DNA of 64,000 bases from Labyrinthula sp. Ha (taxonomy: Eukaryota > Sar > Bigyra > Labyrinthulida > Labyrinthulaceae). The translations under genes and the position numbers were made by a program. Where the stretch lies: positions 62,001 through 126,000 of the forward strand of contig JAALGZ010000018.1 of NCBI GenBank assembly GCA_015227615.1. Direction: 5' to 3'. Below are positions 13,549-24,114 of the stretch, in pieces (positions within the stretch are counted from its first letter, which is position 1; each line of letters begins with the position of its first letter). The notes below the pieces were generated by a model. It was not told the DNA's origin. It did not search any database and saw nothing but the letters and a program-made list of their open reading frames with translations.

Positions 13549-14970
13549 ACAAAGACCATTAAACACTATTATTTACTACTTGGATTAGATTAAATATAAT
13601 GCTTAATTTTGAAAGTTTACAGAGTTAGATTAGCCTTTTTCTTCATTGTTTTCCGATCGATTTAAACTGGATGTGCCTTCTTTTGGTGGTATATTGCGTT
13701 CTACATGTCTTTATTCTTTTCATATCCTAATTGTTCTTATATGGTTACAACAATATTTAAAAAATCATTTCAAACCTTTGCTTTGTTTTTCATAACCCGA
13801 AAATTTCATTAAGAAATGAGCTTTGCAATTATTCAGAAATTGTTCTAAAATACAGGATGAGGTAAAAACAACAGAATAGAAAAGTATCTTTCAGTCCTCA
13901 AACACAAAAAAAAATTAAACGCCATTGGTTAGAAAAATTTTTAAAATAAGTTTTATAAGTCATAATAGTGCTTTACATAAAAATTAAGCCAGATATAAGA
14001 GAAATAATATTTTGGCCTGAAATTGACCAATATTTTAGAAATATAGAAATACGTAGTTTAAGCCTAGTATTTCCCAGTAAAAAAATATGAAAGCTATAAT
14101 ATTTTAAAAACTAATATTTAAAGTATATTGAAACTTTATTTGGATTAAAAAGACGAATTATTGACTGAGAAAAATAACTTTTACTGAGGAAAAATTTCCT
14201 AAGCTAAATTTTGCCTTGACATTTAGATATTAAAATGCACATAACTCATGATTAGCTTCCGAAAAGCTATACTACTTATTTCTGATTGCATAAAAAATTA
14301 AATATCTTTTCAATGATGTGTTATAGGTTTGCTGAAAAGGAGTTTGAGCAAAGATACAAGCGTTTCTATATGAAGATTAAGCAAATTTCTTGCTACGGTC
14401 AAGGCAATACCTCTGTTTTCTCAGTTGCATTTTCTCTCAGAGAGCAGAATTAGTTCTTTAAAATTATTTAGAAAATGCATTTAAAATAATTCTATACTGT
14501 TTAGGAGTTTATTTTGAGATTGTATTTGGATAACTTCAAGGGTAAGGTAGTCATAAGAATATTTTTATTTAAAATGATTTTGAAATGATGTTGATTTTAT
14601 GTTGCATCTACTTCTAAGTCAGCCTTTTCTTCGATTTTATTCCTTTACAAAAAGAATATAGATATAATATATAATGGAGATATTATTTGGGGCAGAATAT
14701 TAAATTGATAAAAAATTTTGGGAACACTAAAAGCTATTTTTCTTATCGTGTTCAACGGAAATTTTCGTGAATTTCCGATCTGTTAAGGATTCCTTACCGT
14801 TAATAATGGTACGTAAAATTTGGCCATTTTGTTTTCCGATAGTTAACGTTAATCACGATAAAGGACCTTAAATAAAGCCAGTTTGTTTTTTTTCAATTAT
14901 TATTTTTACACAAGAAATCTTTTGGGCAATTAATTTATGTACAAAAATAACAAAAACAAACAAACAAAAA

Positions 14971-15843
14971 ATGGTGAAATCAATTCAACAAAAATATGAA
15001 GAAAGATATGATAAAACATCCTTTTATATTGAATGGTATCTTAATTAACTAAATCACTCTAAGTGGACAGTATTGTGAAAACCCAAACCAGTTCAAAAGG
15101 GAGATAGAAGAGTTTGTAAAAGGGTTCCAACGAAAAAAAGAAGTGTCTTCTGTATGGTATTCTGTTTTCTTTTATCTTTGTTTTAGTTTTCGAGATTGTC
15201 CTTTTGATACCGTCGAATCTGCATTTACAAGATTTATTCTTTGTTTTCCAGCTATGAAAGAACTCCAGTATTTTATTTTATTTTCTTGAGTTTAGATTTT
15301 GGAATTGCAGATTCAGTGATGAAAATTTTCAAAACTTTCAACAACTTAAAATATTGAAACTGAATATAATGGAGTATATTTTTTTTATATGTTTAGTTTA
15401 GGTTTTACCAATGTAATATTCCTGAAGTGAGTTCTTTTTGCAGTTTATTGAGTTCAATCAATACAAAAGATATAGTGTAAAAATATTTTATATTATTATT
15501 TAGACTATATCGAAACGGACTCAGTGCAAAATATACAAATATTATATTTAAAAGTTTATCTTTTAATAAAGCAATTTTATATATACAGTACTTGTTTTCA
15601 AAATATTGAGTTTTTAGTACTATTGAAGATGTTCAAAATAAAGCTATTGTTTCAGCCATTAAAAACTACTTGAAAGCTAATAAAAGAATAGAGAGCTTAG
15701 TATATAGACATACTGAACGATTCAAAAAGATAGAAGAAGAAGATATTATTGAATTACAAGAAATAGTTGATTCACATCCTTCTATATTTAGTCTTGAAAT
15801 CTATGAAAGCTTAATTAAACCTAAAGGAAAGAGTAAATGTTAA
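14971..15843 (+). CDS. LRR-like protein, seven exons, unit 3
   Basis: Exons 14971-15035, 15064-15156, 15187-15267, 15296-15373, 15402-15476, 15504-15587 and 15618-15843 give the same 233-aa ORF as units 1-2. This whole gene lies in the part of unit 3 that is homogenised with the other units, whereas everything downstream is diverged. Confidence 0.6.
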
Positions 15844-17440
15844 AACAGACTTGTTCATTCTTTTTTACAAAAACAATATAAAGAAGATAAGTTGTTAGAT
15901 GAAGTTCCAGTTATTCTTATGGGTATTTTATTTAGCTTAGTTTTTTTTTAGGTGATAGAAGAACTGGAAAAATTTCTTTATTAAGAAACTTATCTGGAAA
16001 AAAATTTCAAAAAGAAACACAATCTACTTTAGTTTTGGAAGATTATCAAATATTTCAAGTTAACGAGAGAAACTTTAAACCAATTACAAAATACGATCTT
16101 ACTGTTCAAAGAGTAAAGAATATGTTAGATATTGAATATAGTATTAGAATTGTAGTTCAAAAAGAGTCAAGATATAACTTAGATTTTGAAGATGAGTTGA
16201 TTACAAGAACTATAAGAGAGAAAAGTTTTGTTCAACAATATACAACTAGTATCCGTTCAGATTTCAGAACTGAAGATACTTTTTTTCGTGTTTATGATTC
16301 TGGTGGACAAGAAGTTTTTTCTTCAGTTCATCATATTTTTATGAACAAAAAAGCTATTTATTTAGTTGTTTTTAATTTGACAAAGTTAAGAGAAAACTAT
16401 TTATTTAGACTAAAGTTTTGGTGTGAAAGTATTTTAAGAAATATTGAAAAAGCACTTGTTATGTTTATTGAAACTTTTTTAAATACTTTTTTAAAGAAAA
16501 ATAAAACGCTTCACGGTGTAAATTATAAAATAAATCCTTTCTATCTAGGCTTTCTGGGAAGTTAACTATTGTTGAAGATGAAAAAAGTATTTTCTTTGCT
16601 GTTGAAAATGCCATTAATTTTACTTACAGTCGTGAAAAGGCAATCAAACACCTGTTAATGAGCATGAATACGTATAACTCAAAGTTATATGACTTATTTA
16701 ATTCACGTATATGGGTAAAATCTGTTTATGTATTATTTTTGGATAATTGTCGTGAAGAATCAAGTTATATGACAGTTCAAAAGTTTAAACTAAAAGCTGA
16801 AAAGTGTAATTTTTCTGAAGAGGAAACGGAAGAAATGTTAGATACATATTCTGAAGCAGGAATAATTTGTTATTTTCCTGGTTTAAATTTATCTGAAGAT
16901 GAAAACTTTATATTTTTTGCACCTTCCTTTTTAGCTCAAGCTTTGGGAAGTTTTATTCGTGATGAAAGTTTTCATCAACTTGCTTAAAGAACAAATAAAA
17001 AAGTATTTTCAAATTATAGAAAATATATTGATACAGGAATAATAAGAAAAGACTTATTTGAAGTCTTATTAAAACAATATACAAAAAAAGAAAGAGAATA
17101 TATTTTAACCTTAGCTTTATATAGTTTAATTCTATTTGTAGATCCAAGAGAAGAAAATAGTTTTATTGTTCCTGAATTGCTTCCTGAAGTAAAAGATTCA
17201 AAACTAAAAGTATCCTTGACTCCTGATTTTGTGTTGAAAACAGATAATCCTATTACAAAAGAAGAGTTTCTGCAATTTTTTTTATTTTCTGCAGCCACAA
17301 AAAGCTTCAAGATTAATTTTTGTACAAGTTCTTTTCTAGAATAATTTTTGACCCAGATGAAATACTTGATATATTTCTGATTAAGGAAAAAAACTTGGTT
17401 TTAGATTTATTGGGACAGAAAGAGATAGTTTTCCTGTAAG
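15844..17440 (+). pseudogene. ROC-COR region, unit 3 (best preserved)
   Basis: After a 29-nt intron (15923-15951) ROC reads GDRRTGKISLL, with an Ile between the P-loop Lys and Ser, then a long open stretch to 16565 with an intact G3-like YDSGGQEVF and a block KFWCESI. The expected G4 (VGTxxD in ROC domains) appears only as an altered IETFLN. COR follows in another frame (KLTIVEDEKSIFF, then 16658-16987) and carries its own nonsense codon (TAA where units 1-2 have Tyr, 16985-16987) before an open tail to about 17,334. A kinase domain, as in LRRK, is not seen. Probably non-functional, but the region is closer to intact than units 1-2. Confidence 0.7.
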
Positions 17441-18439
17441 TTTTATACAGTAATTGGTTGGGAAAAAGATTAAGTGTGAACAAGAGGTAGAAGAAAATTA
17501 TTACCTAGTAGACAGTGTTTCTTAAGAAACCATGAATGAAGTTTCCCTGTTTCAAAGGCCAAACAAACCTCTTCTTTAAAGAGTATTACGAATATTTAAT
17601 CAGATAAAAAATATTTGGACTGATTTTAAGGGTTAATTGATTTTTAAAGTTTTTTAAAATAATTCTGCTAGTTTTGCTATTTTAAGTTAAAAATATCTAT
17701 TTTCCAGCACTTTCAATTCAAAAATTTTTTTTTAACACTATTTGTAAATCCTTGAGTTGTAGTTTACTTTTTTTAGTCTTTTACAAAGGATTATGTCTTG
17801 GGAAACAGCTTCTTAACAAATAAATTTCTATGCTTTCTTAATTGTCAACTAGCAAACTTAAATAACATAATTTTCTTCTGTTTGGCTCTGTTAGTTCTAT
17901 TTCTTTTCTGGCTAAACTTCTTATATGTTTTCTTGTCTTTCTTTATAGCCGTGTTTCACAGTTTTAGACATTAAGTACAGTGGTGCATTACCATAAGAAT
18001 AGATTTCTGTTAACAGTGGTGGGAATTAAGAATCCAGAAATGGTTTTCTTCTCGATAGATCCTGAAAAACAATAAAGGAACAAGCAGATTTAAGAGTTTT
18101 TGGAGAATCGGGGAAGGATTTCAGAAAGGATCTTAACGCGGAGAATCCTCATTTAGAAATATCCCTTAATAATGCAATGTTAAGAACCAAAGACAGTCTT
18201 GAAAATTACAAACCTAGAAAAACCAAGACAAGGAAAAACCTTTAGAGTTAGAAAAAAGAAAGTGTTTTATTCTCTTTCACTTAAATTTTAGTGAGTTGAA
18301 GCCGTACATGTACAGAAGAATGTGAAATGAAGAGCATACCGAAATGTTGAGCTTAGATTAAGCACCAATATGACAGCATTGTCTATAAGAAAGATCAATG
18401 TCAAAATGTATTGTTTAACACTTAATTAGGAAATTAGTC

Positions 18440-18890
18440 CTACAGAGAAATTTCATCATGCACAAGAATAACCCAGTTTGTGAAACTGTAGCCAACTTCT
18501 TCAATTTCTTGACTATCAAAACGTAGCTTCCACATCCTAAGCTCCACTTTCTTCACAAAATTATCAGTATTCATTTCGCTTTTTTCAATTAAGATGTTAA
18601 CACTTTGAAGAAATAAAATTTCAGAAGACTCACTGCTAGCTTGAACTCGTTTAACTTCATGTATTCTGAAAGCTAAATATTGAAAATGCGTTTTTACCTC
18701 CACCACCTGGACAGATCTTTGCCACTTTCATCGTAAGTAAATGTTTCCTTAAATGGTTTGAACCTCTTTTCTAACGTTTTATCAGCTTTTGTCTAACGAA
18801 TTTTCTATAAAATTAAGTCACAAAATCATTTCGCACTCCTGGCATACTCTCATTAATGGTACTACTGTCAAGCCTACCTAACAATTCCAT
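18440..18890 (-). CDS. Small unrecognised gene, three exons, unit 3
   Basis: Exons 18890-18822, 18792-18698 and 18665-18440 join in phase across introns of 29 and 32 nt to about 129 aa, if the in-frame ATG (MELLGRLDSS) is the start. The open frame also reaches a possible acceptor at 18897, so more 5' exons may exist up to about 19,105. Visible features: FKETFTYDESGK followed by a Trp-Trp pair, and a Glu/Trp-rich C-terminal part (VELRMWKLRFDS, EEVGYSFTNW). No signal peptide or membrane segment is evident. I do not recognise the family. The homologous stretches in units 1-2 are broken, so this copy looks like the one under constraint. Confidence 0.5.
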
Positions 18891-19499
18891 TTCTAACTAG
18901 TTTTTCTACCTCTGGGGATACTTTTCCCTTTATTTTTGTTTATTCGTCGAATATCTTTACATTTTACTGATTTAATAAAAATTTATTCTATTTTGTTTCG
19001 ATCAAAATCTTTAGATAAAAACTCATTATAGATGAGTACTACCAACGTTAAGCCAATTTATAGGTTATTTGCTGTTACATCTTTCTGCCATTAAAATAAA
19101 AAATGAATATAGTTACACGAAAAAGTAGGAGACTGTTTACCTATCATTGATTTAAAATTAGAAGATATAAGTAATATCCTTATTACGGGGATCTTATCCT
19201 TCTTAAGATCATACTAGTTTTGTCTGACAAATGGAAGATTTATCTATTTAACTTTTCCAAGCAAAAACATCAATTTTCGCTTCAATTCGACAGAAAACAC
19301 CTTTAATACAAGTTTTTCTGATGAAAAAAATCAGGTGCTCTTTAGGTATTTAAAATAACGCTTTTACAAATCATTTTAGGCATTGAGCACTTTGTCAGTA
19401 GTAAAAGTCAAAAAAACATGTATTCTCTCAAAGGAAACTGCAATAATATGACACAGATTTGTATAAATAAAACCAATAAAATCTTCAAGGTTTGTTTTC

Positions 19500-20695
19500 T
19501 TCACAAAGTTACTGAAAATTGGTCCAAGATAGGGTTAGAGTCAAGGTTCTTGATATTTGTCCAATTAGAATTTCAGTTTTGGCTATTTTATAGTTGAGTT
19601 GTAGTAAAGTTAAATTAACCGAAAAAACTATTGTTTAGATTAATAGGAAAGTTCTTGGGGATTTTTGGAACAAAACTCGGAGAAACCCTAAATCATCAAT
19701 ACCTCTGGCTGACTACCATTTTTCAGGATGTTTTGTTACTTGGTATTACCCGTTCAGGAATATTGGGCATCTAAGAGTACCCTTTTTCAGAGTTTCTTAG
19801 ATCTTGGAAATGGGATAAATTGTTAGGAAGCCTGTACAGAATACTTAAATTATCAAAAAAAAAATGTTTACTGACGTAGATACAGCCGCTCTTTTGACGG
19901 TTGAGATTTGTTTCGGCTCTAGACGAGTATTTCTCAAGGAATTACACGGATGAATATTTATAAGAACAGCATTTTAGCCCAATGTCGACTTTTCTTACAA
20001 AAACATTAAAAATTTTTCAAAAAAAAACTAAAGGTTACAGACCATGCTTTTAGGCTATTTGTCGCTTCTTAGTACAAAAATTTAGGGGATTATAGCAAAA
20101 CTGAGTGATTTCGCGTTTTTAGATGTTCAGATATTCAACATTTGAGTTCTCTGAGTGAAGTTTATCTCAATTAAAGTTAAATAGAGAACAAGAATCCTAA
20201 AAAGTTATTTCAAAAGATAGATACGGTGAATACTTAGGGTCTGAGAAGAATCAGATCATCTATAGAGTTATTGTCCATGATGCTCTATTTTAATGTATGC
20301 TTTCTTAAAGATCTGTAAACTGAGTGAAAAGGACTCTTACAATTAGCCTTTTTTAGGGTTTAAAGAACTCATCTTTATCAAATACCCTGATAAAATACAT
20401 GATTGGAAAAGTGTTTTTAATGTGAAACACATTGGGGGTGATAATATTGTATTTGAGGAAGATTTCGTGACAAAAACTAACAAATACTATGTATGTGTTA
20501 TTCTCAGTAACCGTGGTTTTTTTATGCTTTATGTTGTTTTAATCCTATAAATTTCTATTTGATCAAGCTCTAGGTTAATTTTGCAACATATTTCGAGTTT
20601 TTTAGATGAGTTGAAAGGGATTGTTGATTATATGGCCATTATGCTGCATTTTGAAAAATACGTTGATAAAGTTTTAAACACCCATTAAAAACAAG
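19500..20695. repeat. ~1.2-kb non-coding module of unit 3 (diverged)
   Basis: Counterpart of 5200-6400, with many substitutions and small indels. Indels that are not multiples of three argue against coding function. Confidence 0.55.
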
Positions 20696-20930
20696 AACAA
20701 TAAAATATTATTGCTTAATCTTAGATTGAACGTTAATATAACATTAATCTTCATAGTTTATAGAGGTAGTGTAACCCTTTTCTTCATTTTTTTCTGGTCC
20801 ATGTAAAAGGAAAGAACAATATTTTGGTGATATTTTGTGTTCTACAACAGATTATTTTTTCCACATCCTAAATTATCTTGTATGGGCAGAAAAATAGTTG
20901 AAATAGCTTTTTAAATATGTATTTGACTCT

Positions 20931-21922
20931 CAATGAAGTGAGTTTCGAGCTGAGTTAGAGGCATTTTACTGTATGCTGTTAGCATCCGTTTCGGAGTTGC
21001 TAAAGCACTAATATTTATTGCTCATACTTTAACCAAAATAAGTTAAGTTTAAAAGATATGATTGCCGGAACAAAGGTTTTTTCAACCGCTTTTAACATCA
21101 TCTCTTAACTCCTGGATGCTGCCTAGGTCTGGACGCTTTCTTGTGGGCAAAGAATTTTATTTATTTATAACTTAGTTATGAAAATTTTTTGCTCACATTT
21201 TTCTCGTTGATTGATTCTGATAAATTGCCAACCATTTTGATTGATTATTGATGATCAATTCGTTATCAATAGTAAATTGGGCGACACGACGTGGGTCAAA
21301 TGATCACGAAAGTATGTTTCATTTCTGCTACTTATCAAAGCCACAAAGAATAGGCAACATAGCGCAAATCTCTCCATCTCCCTGGTTGTTCCCCGATTAT
21401 ATGACCTTTTCATATTGGTCTTCGTACGGTGCAAGAACGAAATAAGATTTTTTTGACGATTTGGTCCAAAGCCGTGTAGCCCAATTTATAATTCAAAATT
21501 AGCTGATAACCAGTATAAAGTCAGAATTATTTGATGAAAACAAAATCCCTATTCCATTGTTCATAATCATAATCAAAACAATTATCAAGTAGTAATTGAT
21601 ATTTTTATCAAATCCGATGTCTACTTTCTTGTCTTTCCCTTGTAGGAGACTTATCCAAATTTGAAGGAATAAGCCTATAATGCTCATACTGGCTTTGTTT
21701 TTTCATTTCTATGTAGTATAGTTGTACAGAAGATGCGTAAGAAGTATCAAGAACTGAGGTTTGAATCGTGTGAACTAATAGAACGATTGATTTTGGCCAC
21801 ATTGCCAAATTTGTTATTGATAAATTTTCAATAAATCAAATCTCATCCCTAATTATAATTAAGCAAGTTGGTATTGTAACCTCAATGGTGTATTACCACT
21901 GAATTAGCACAGAAAGATTTTT
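20931..21922. other. Array edge and GNL1 upstream region
   Basis: Similarity to the array stops near 20,930. No gene seen. A ~60-bp AT-rich stretch at 21207-21271 (TTGATTGATTCTGATAA...) has a close match at 61293-61350 and includes the palindrome ATTGATGATCAAT-type core, so it is a short dispersed repeat. Confidence 0.4.
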
Positions 21923-23206
21923 ATGGAAAAGAACAAACAGATAAACTTAACACAATCTGTCTCTAAAACGGGAAAACTAAATAAACTCTCCTCTCAATTT
22001 CAAAAATTATCAACAGAAGAAGTAGAAAAACGTAAGCAAATTTCGACCAAACCAATTGATATATCCAAACGACCAAAGAAAATATCCTCGTTTACTGATG
22101 AAGAGATCCTTGACTTGGGGTTTCCTAAAAGGCCAAACGAAAGCATAAACTCCTCAAAGGAAGAAATTGATAGCCTTGAGTTAAAATCTTTTGAAATTTG
22201 GCTTGATAATGTTCAAAAAAGAAAAATGGAAGAAAAGGAAAAGCTTGGTTTAACAGATTATCAAGTTAATGTTCCTTTTGAGAATAATCTAGAAGTTTGG
22301 CGTCAGCTTTGGAGAGTTATAGAAAAGTCAAATATAGTTGCTTTTATTATTGATATTAGAAATCCAATTTTGCTATTTCCAAAATCCTGTTTTGAATATG
22401 TGAAAACTTTGGGCAAGGAACGAATTTTGATATTTACGAAATGCGATCTTGTTTCTGAGGAATATAAATCAGCGTGGAAGAAATATTTTAAGCAAATATA
22501 TTCTGAAGAAATATGTCTTTTTATAAGCACAAAACCAAATTTAACAAATGGAGAAGGTGGAATTAGAAACAGAAGAAAATTAATAACACAAAATGTAACC
22601 AAGAAAGATAAAAAGAATTTTGAACAACAAGCAGAATATATAAAAAAAACAATAATAAAATTAGCTGAAAACAAAAATTTAAATGAAATATTTTGTGGAG
22701 TTATTGCTTATCCGAATGCAGCAAAAAGTTCTCTTATAAATTTCTTAGCTGGAAAAAAACTTGTAAGTGTTTCAAGAAGTACTGGACATACAAAACACTG
22801 GCAAACACATATTTTACACTATAATGACAAAAAAATAACATTTTGTGATTGTCCTGGTTTAGTTTTTCCTAAACTAATAACAAAAAATTCGTTTGAAACA
22901 CGTATTATATACGAATTATTTGGATTATTTCCAATTCCTCAAATTCGAGAACCCTTTTCAAGCGTTGCTTTTCTTTTAAAAAATATAGATTTGGAAAGAT
23001 TATACAATGTAAAATATGATGAAGATTCTTATGGTTCAAAAAAACAATTTTCAAGTTATGGATTTATAGGTTCCTTAGCAGACAAAAAAAAATATCATAT
23101 TTCAAAACATGGAGAACCAGATATGCATAAAGCAGGATTAGAAATATTAAGAGATACAGTTGATGGATACATCTTATTATCTTTTTGGCCAAATGTACAA
23201 AACTAA
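21923..23206 (+). CDS. GNL1-like circularly permuted GTPase
   Basis: 427 aa, single exon, ATG start. Family knowledge: GNL1/LSG1-type proteins of the YlqF/YawG class are permuted GTPases tied to ribosome biogenesis, with G4 before G1. Seen here in that order: G4-like TKCD (~172-175), G1 (~262-270), G2-region Thr in STGHTKHW (~287-292) and G3 DCPG (~309-312), then a C-terminal block typical of GNL1 (EPFSSVAFL, SLADKKKYHISK, DTVDGYILL). The N-terminus is basic, fitting nuclear targeting. Odd: G1 reads AYPNAAKSS where the family has GxPNxGKSS, so two P-loop glycines are Ala. Shorter than the ~600-aa animal protein. Its stop codon overlaps that of the ARB2-like gene. Confidence 0.88.
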   Translation: MEKNKQINLTQSVSKTGKLNKLSSQFQKLSTEEVEKRKQISTKPIDISKRPKKISSFTDEEILDLGFPKRPNESINSSKEEIDSLELKSFEIWLDNVQKRKMEEKEKLGLTDYQVNVPFENNLEVWRQLWRVIEKSNIVAFIIDIRNPILLFPKSCFEYVKTLGKERILIFTKCDLVSEEYKSAWKKYFKQIYSEEICLFISTKPNLTNGEGGIRNRRKLITQNVTKKDKKNFEQQAEYIKKTIIKLAENKNLNEIFCGVIAYPNAAKSSLINFLAGKKLVSVSRSTGHTKHWQTHILHYNDKKITFCDCPGLVFPKLITKNSFETRIIYELFGLFPIPQIREPFSSVAFLLKNIDLERLYNVKYDEDSYGSKKQFSSYGFIGSLADKKKYHISKHGEPDMHKAGLEILRDTVDGYILLSFWPNVQN

Positions 23207-24114
23207 TCTTCTTCAGGTGTATCAGGATCTTCCATTCTCTTGAATATTTCTGCTGAAGCTGAAAAAGAAGTCCAAACATGTTTCGTGTGTCCACTTGATA
23301 CCTTGCGAACAGCCCAATTTTCACGAGTTATGTTTAATTTTTCTCCTAATGTTTTCTGTGAAGAAACGAAATTAATCGTGACATCTCTTAAATTTTCTCT
23401 TACTTTTGTATTCATTTTTCCAAAGTGATCCATCAAATCAGAAACACCATCTGTAAAACACACTTTTTTAAGCTTAGTAGAAAAATCAGCCTCAAATTTC
23501 TTTTTTTTTTCTTCCTTTATTTCATCAGATTCATTTTGTAAATAAATATCTTGATCATCAAATCTAGCACAGTGAAAAAAATATCCACTTCCTGCACTAT
23601 GAGCTACTACAAATATACTTGAAGCAGAAGAAGAAGAGATTAATGTTTCCCAAGCTGCAAGACAGTGCTGAATCCTCTTTTCAAAACTGCACTCATTTTG
23701 GTTCATTAATACAACTCCATAATTTAAATCAAGTGCTTTTTCAATATAAGGAAACATTGAACCTTCAGTTAAGCTGTTGTTTATGATTAACTGTCTTGCC
23801 CATTGACCAGCTCGAACTACTCCAGATCCATTAAATAAAACAAGAATTTTATCACATATTTCTATATTCTTCGATTTGAAGCAAAAGCTTAGGTCACTCC
23901 CTAGGGAAACTTTTTCAAACTCGAATTCTTCTTGTAACTTGCGATAGATCTCTTCTGTGATAAAGTTACCTATTTGTTCATATCTGGCTTGATTTTTTTT
24001 CTTGTCACCATCATATACGTCATAAACATACTCCCCCCCATTTTCATCTCTTAATTTTCCTTCATTGTTGAAAGAATGTCCGTGGGAATCAGATACTTGT
24101 TCTTCTGTACTCAT
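23203..24114 (-). CDS. ARB2/FAM172-like domain protein
   Basis: 303 aa, single exon, ATG at 24114. The central part matches the ARB2-domain family: a strand ILVLFNGSG, then VRAGQWARQLI, then GSMFPYIEKAL and YGVVLMN, and a nucleophile-elbow-like VAHSAGSG, as in an alpha/beta-hydrolase-like fold. Family members act in chromatin silencing (fission yeast Arb2) or co-transcriptional splicing regulation (animal FAM172A). Whether this one is an enzyme is not shown. The N-terminal ~45 residues are acidic and low in complexity, and the C-terminus is acidic (EDPDTPEED). Convergent with the GNL1-like gene, sharing four bases at 23203-23206. Confidence 0.8.
   Translation of the reverse strand: MSTEEQVSDSHGHSFNNEGKLRDENGGEYVYDVYDGDKKKNQARYEQIGNFITEEIYRKLQEEFEFEKVSLGSDLSFCFKSKNIEICDKILVLFNGSGVVRAGQWARQLIINNSLTEGSMFPYIEKALDLNYGVVLMNQNECSFEKRIQHCLAAWETLISSSSASSIFVVAHSAGSGYFFHCARFDDQDIYLQNESDEIKEEKKKKFEADFSTKLKKVCFTDGVSDLMDHFGKMNTKVRENLRDVTINFVSSQKTLGEKLNITRENWAVRKVSSGHTKHVWTSFSASAEIFKRMEDPDTPEED

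Larger units (their letters stand above)
7093..14240. repeat. Tandem repeat unit 2 (~7.15 kb)
   Basis: Head-to-tail copy of unit 1 with the same layout. It keeps about 56 bp near 11,800-11,856 that unit 1 lacks. Unit 3 also has this stretch and it is bounded by short direct repeats ending in ATTTTGTTT, so the difference is best read as a deletion in unit 1. Near identity over 7 kb points to a recent duplication or ongoing homogenisation. Confidence 0.95.
14241..20930. repeat. Tandem repeat unit 3, chimeric and truncated
   Basis: From 14241 to about 15,935 this copy is virtually identical to units 1-2. From about 15,936, inside the intron before the ROC P-loop, it becomes clearly diverged and stays so until similarity fades near 20,930. 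Missing relative to units 1-2 is the last ~500 bp of the unit. The sharp change suggests unequal crossing-over or gene conversion between a recent copy and an older neighbour. The older right part keeps better open frames for ROC-COR and for the - strand gene. Confidence 0.9.
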
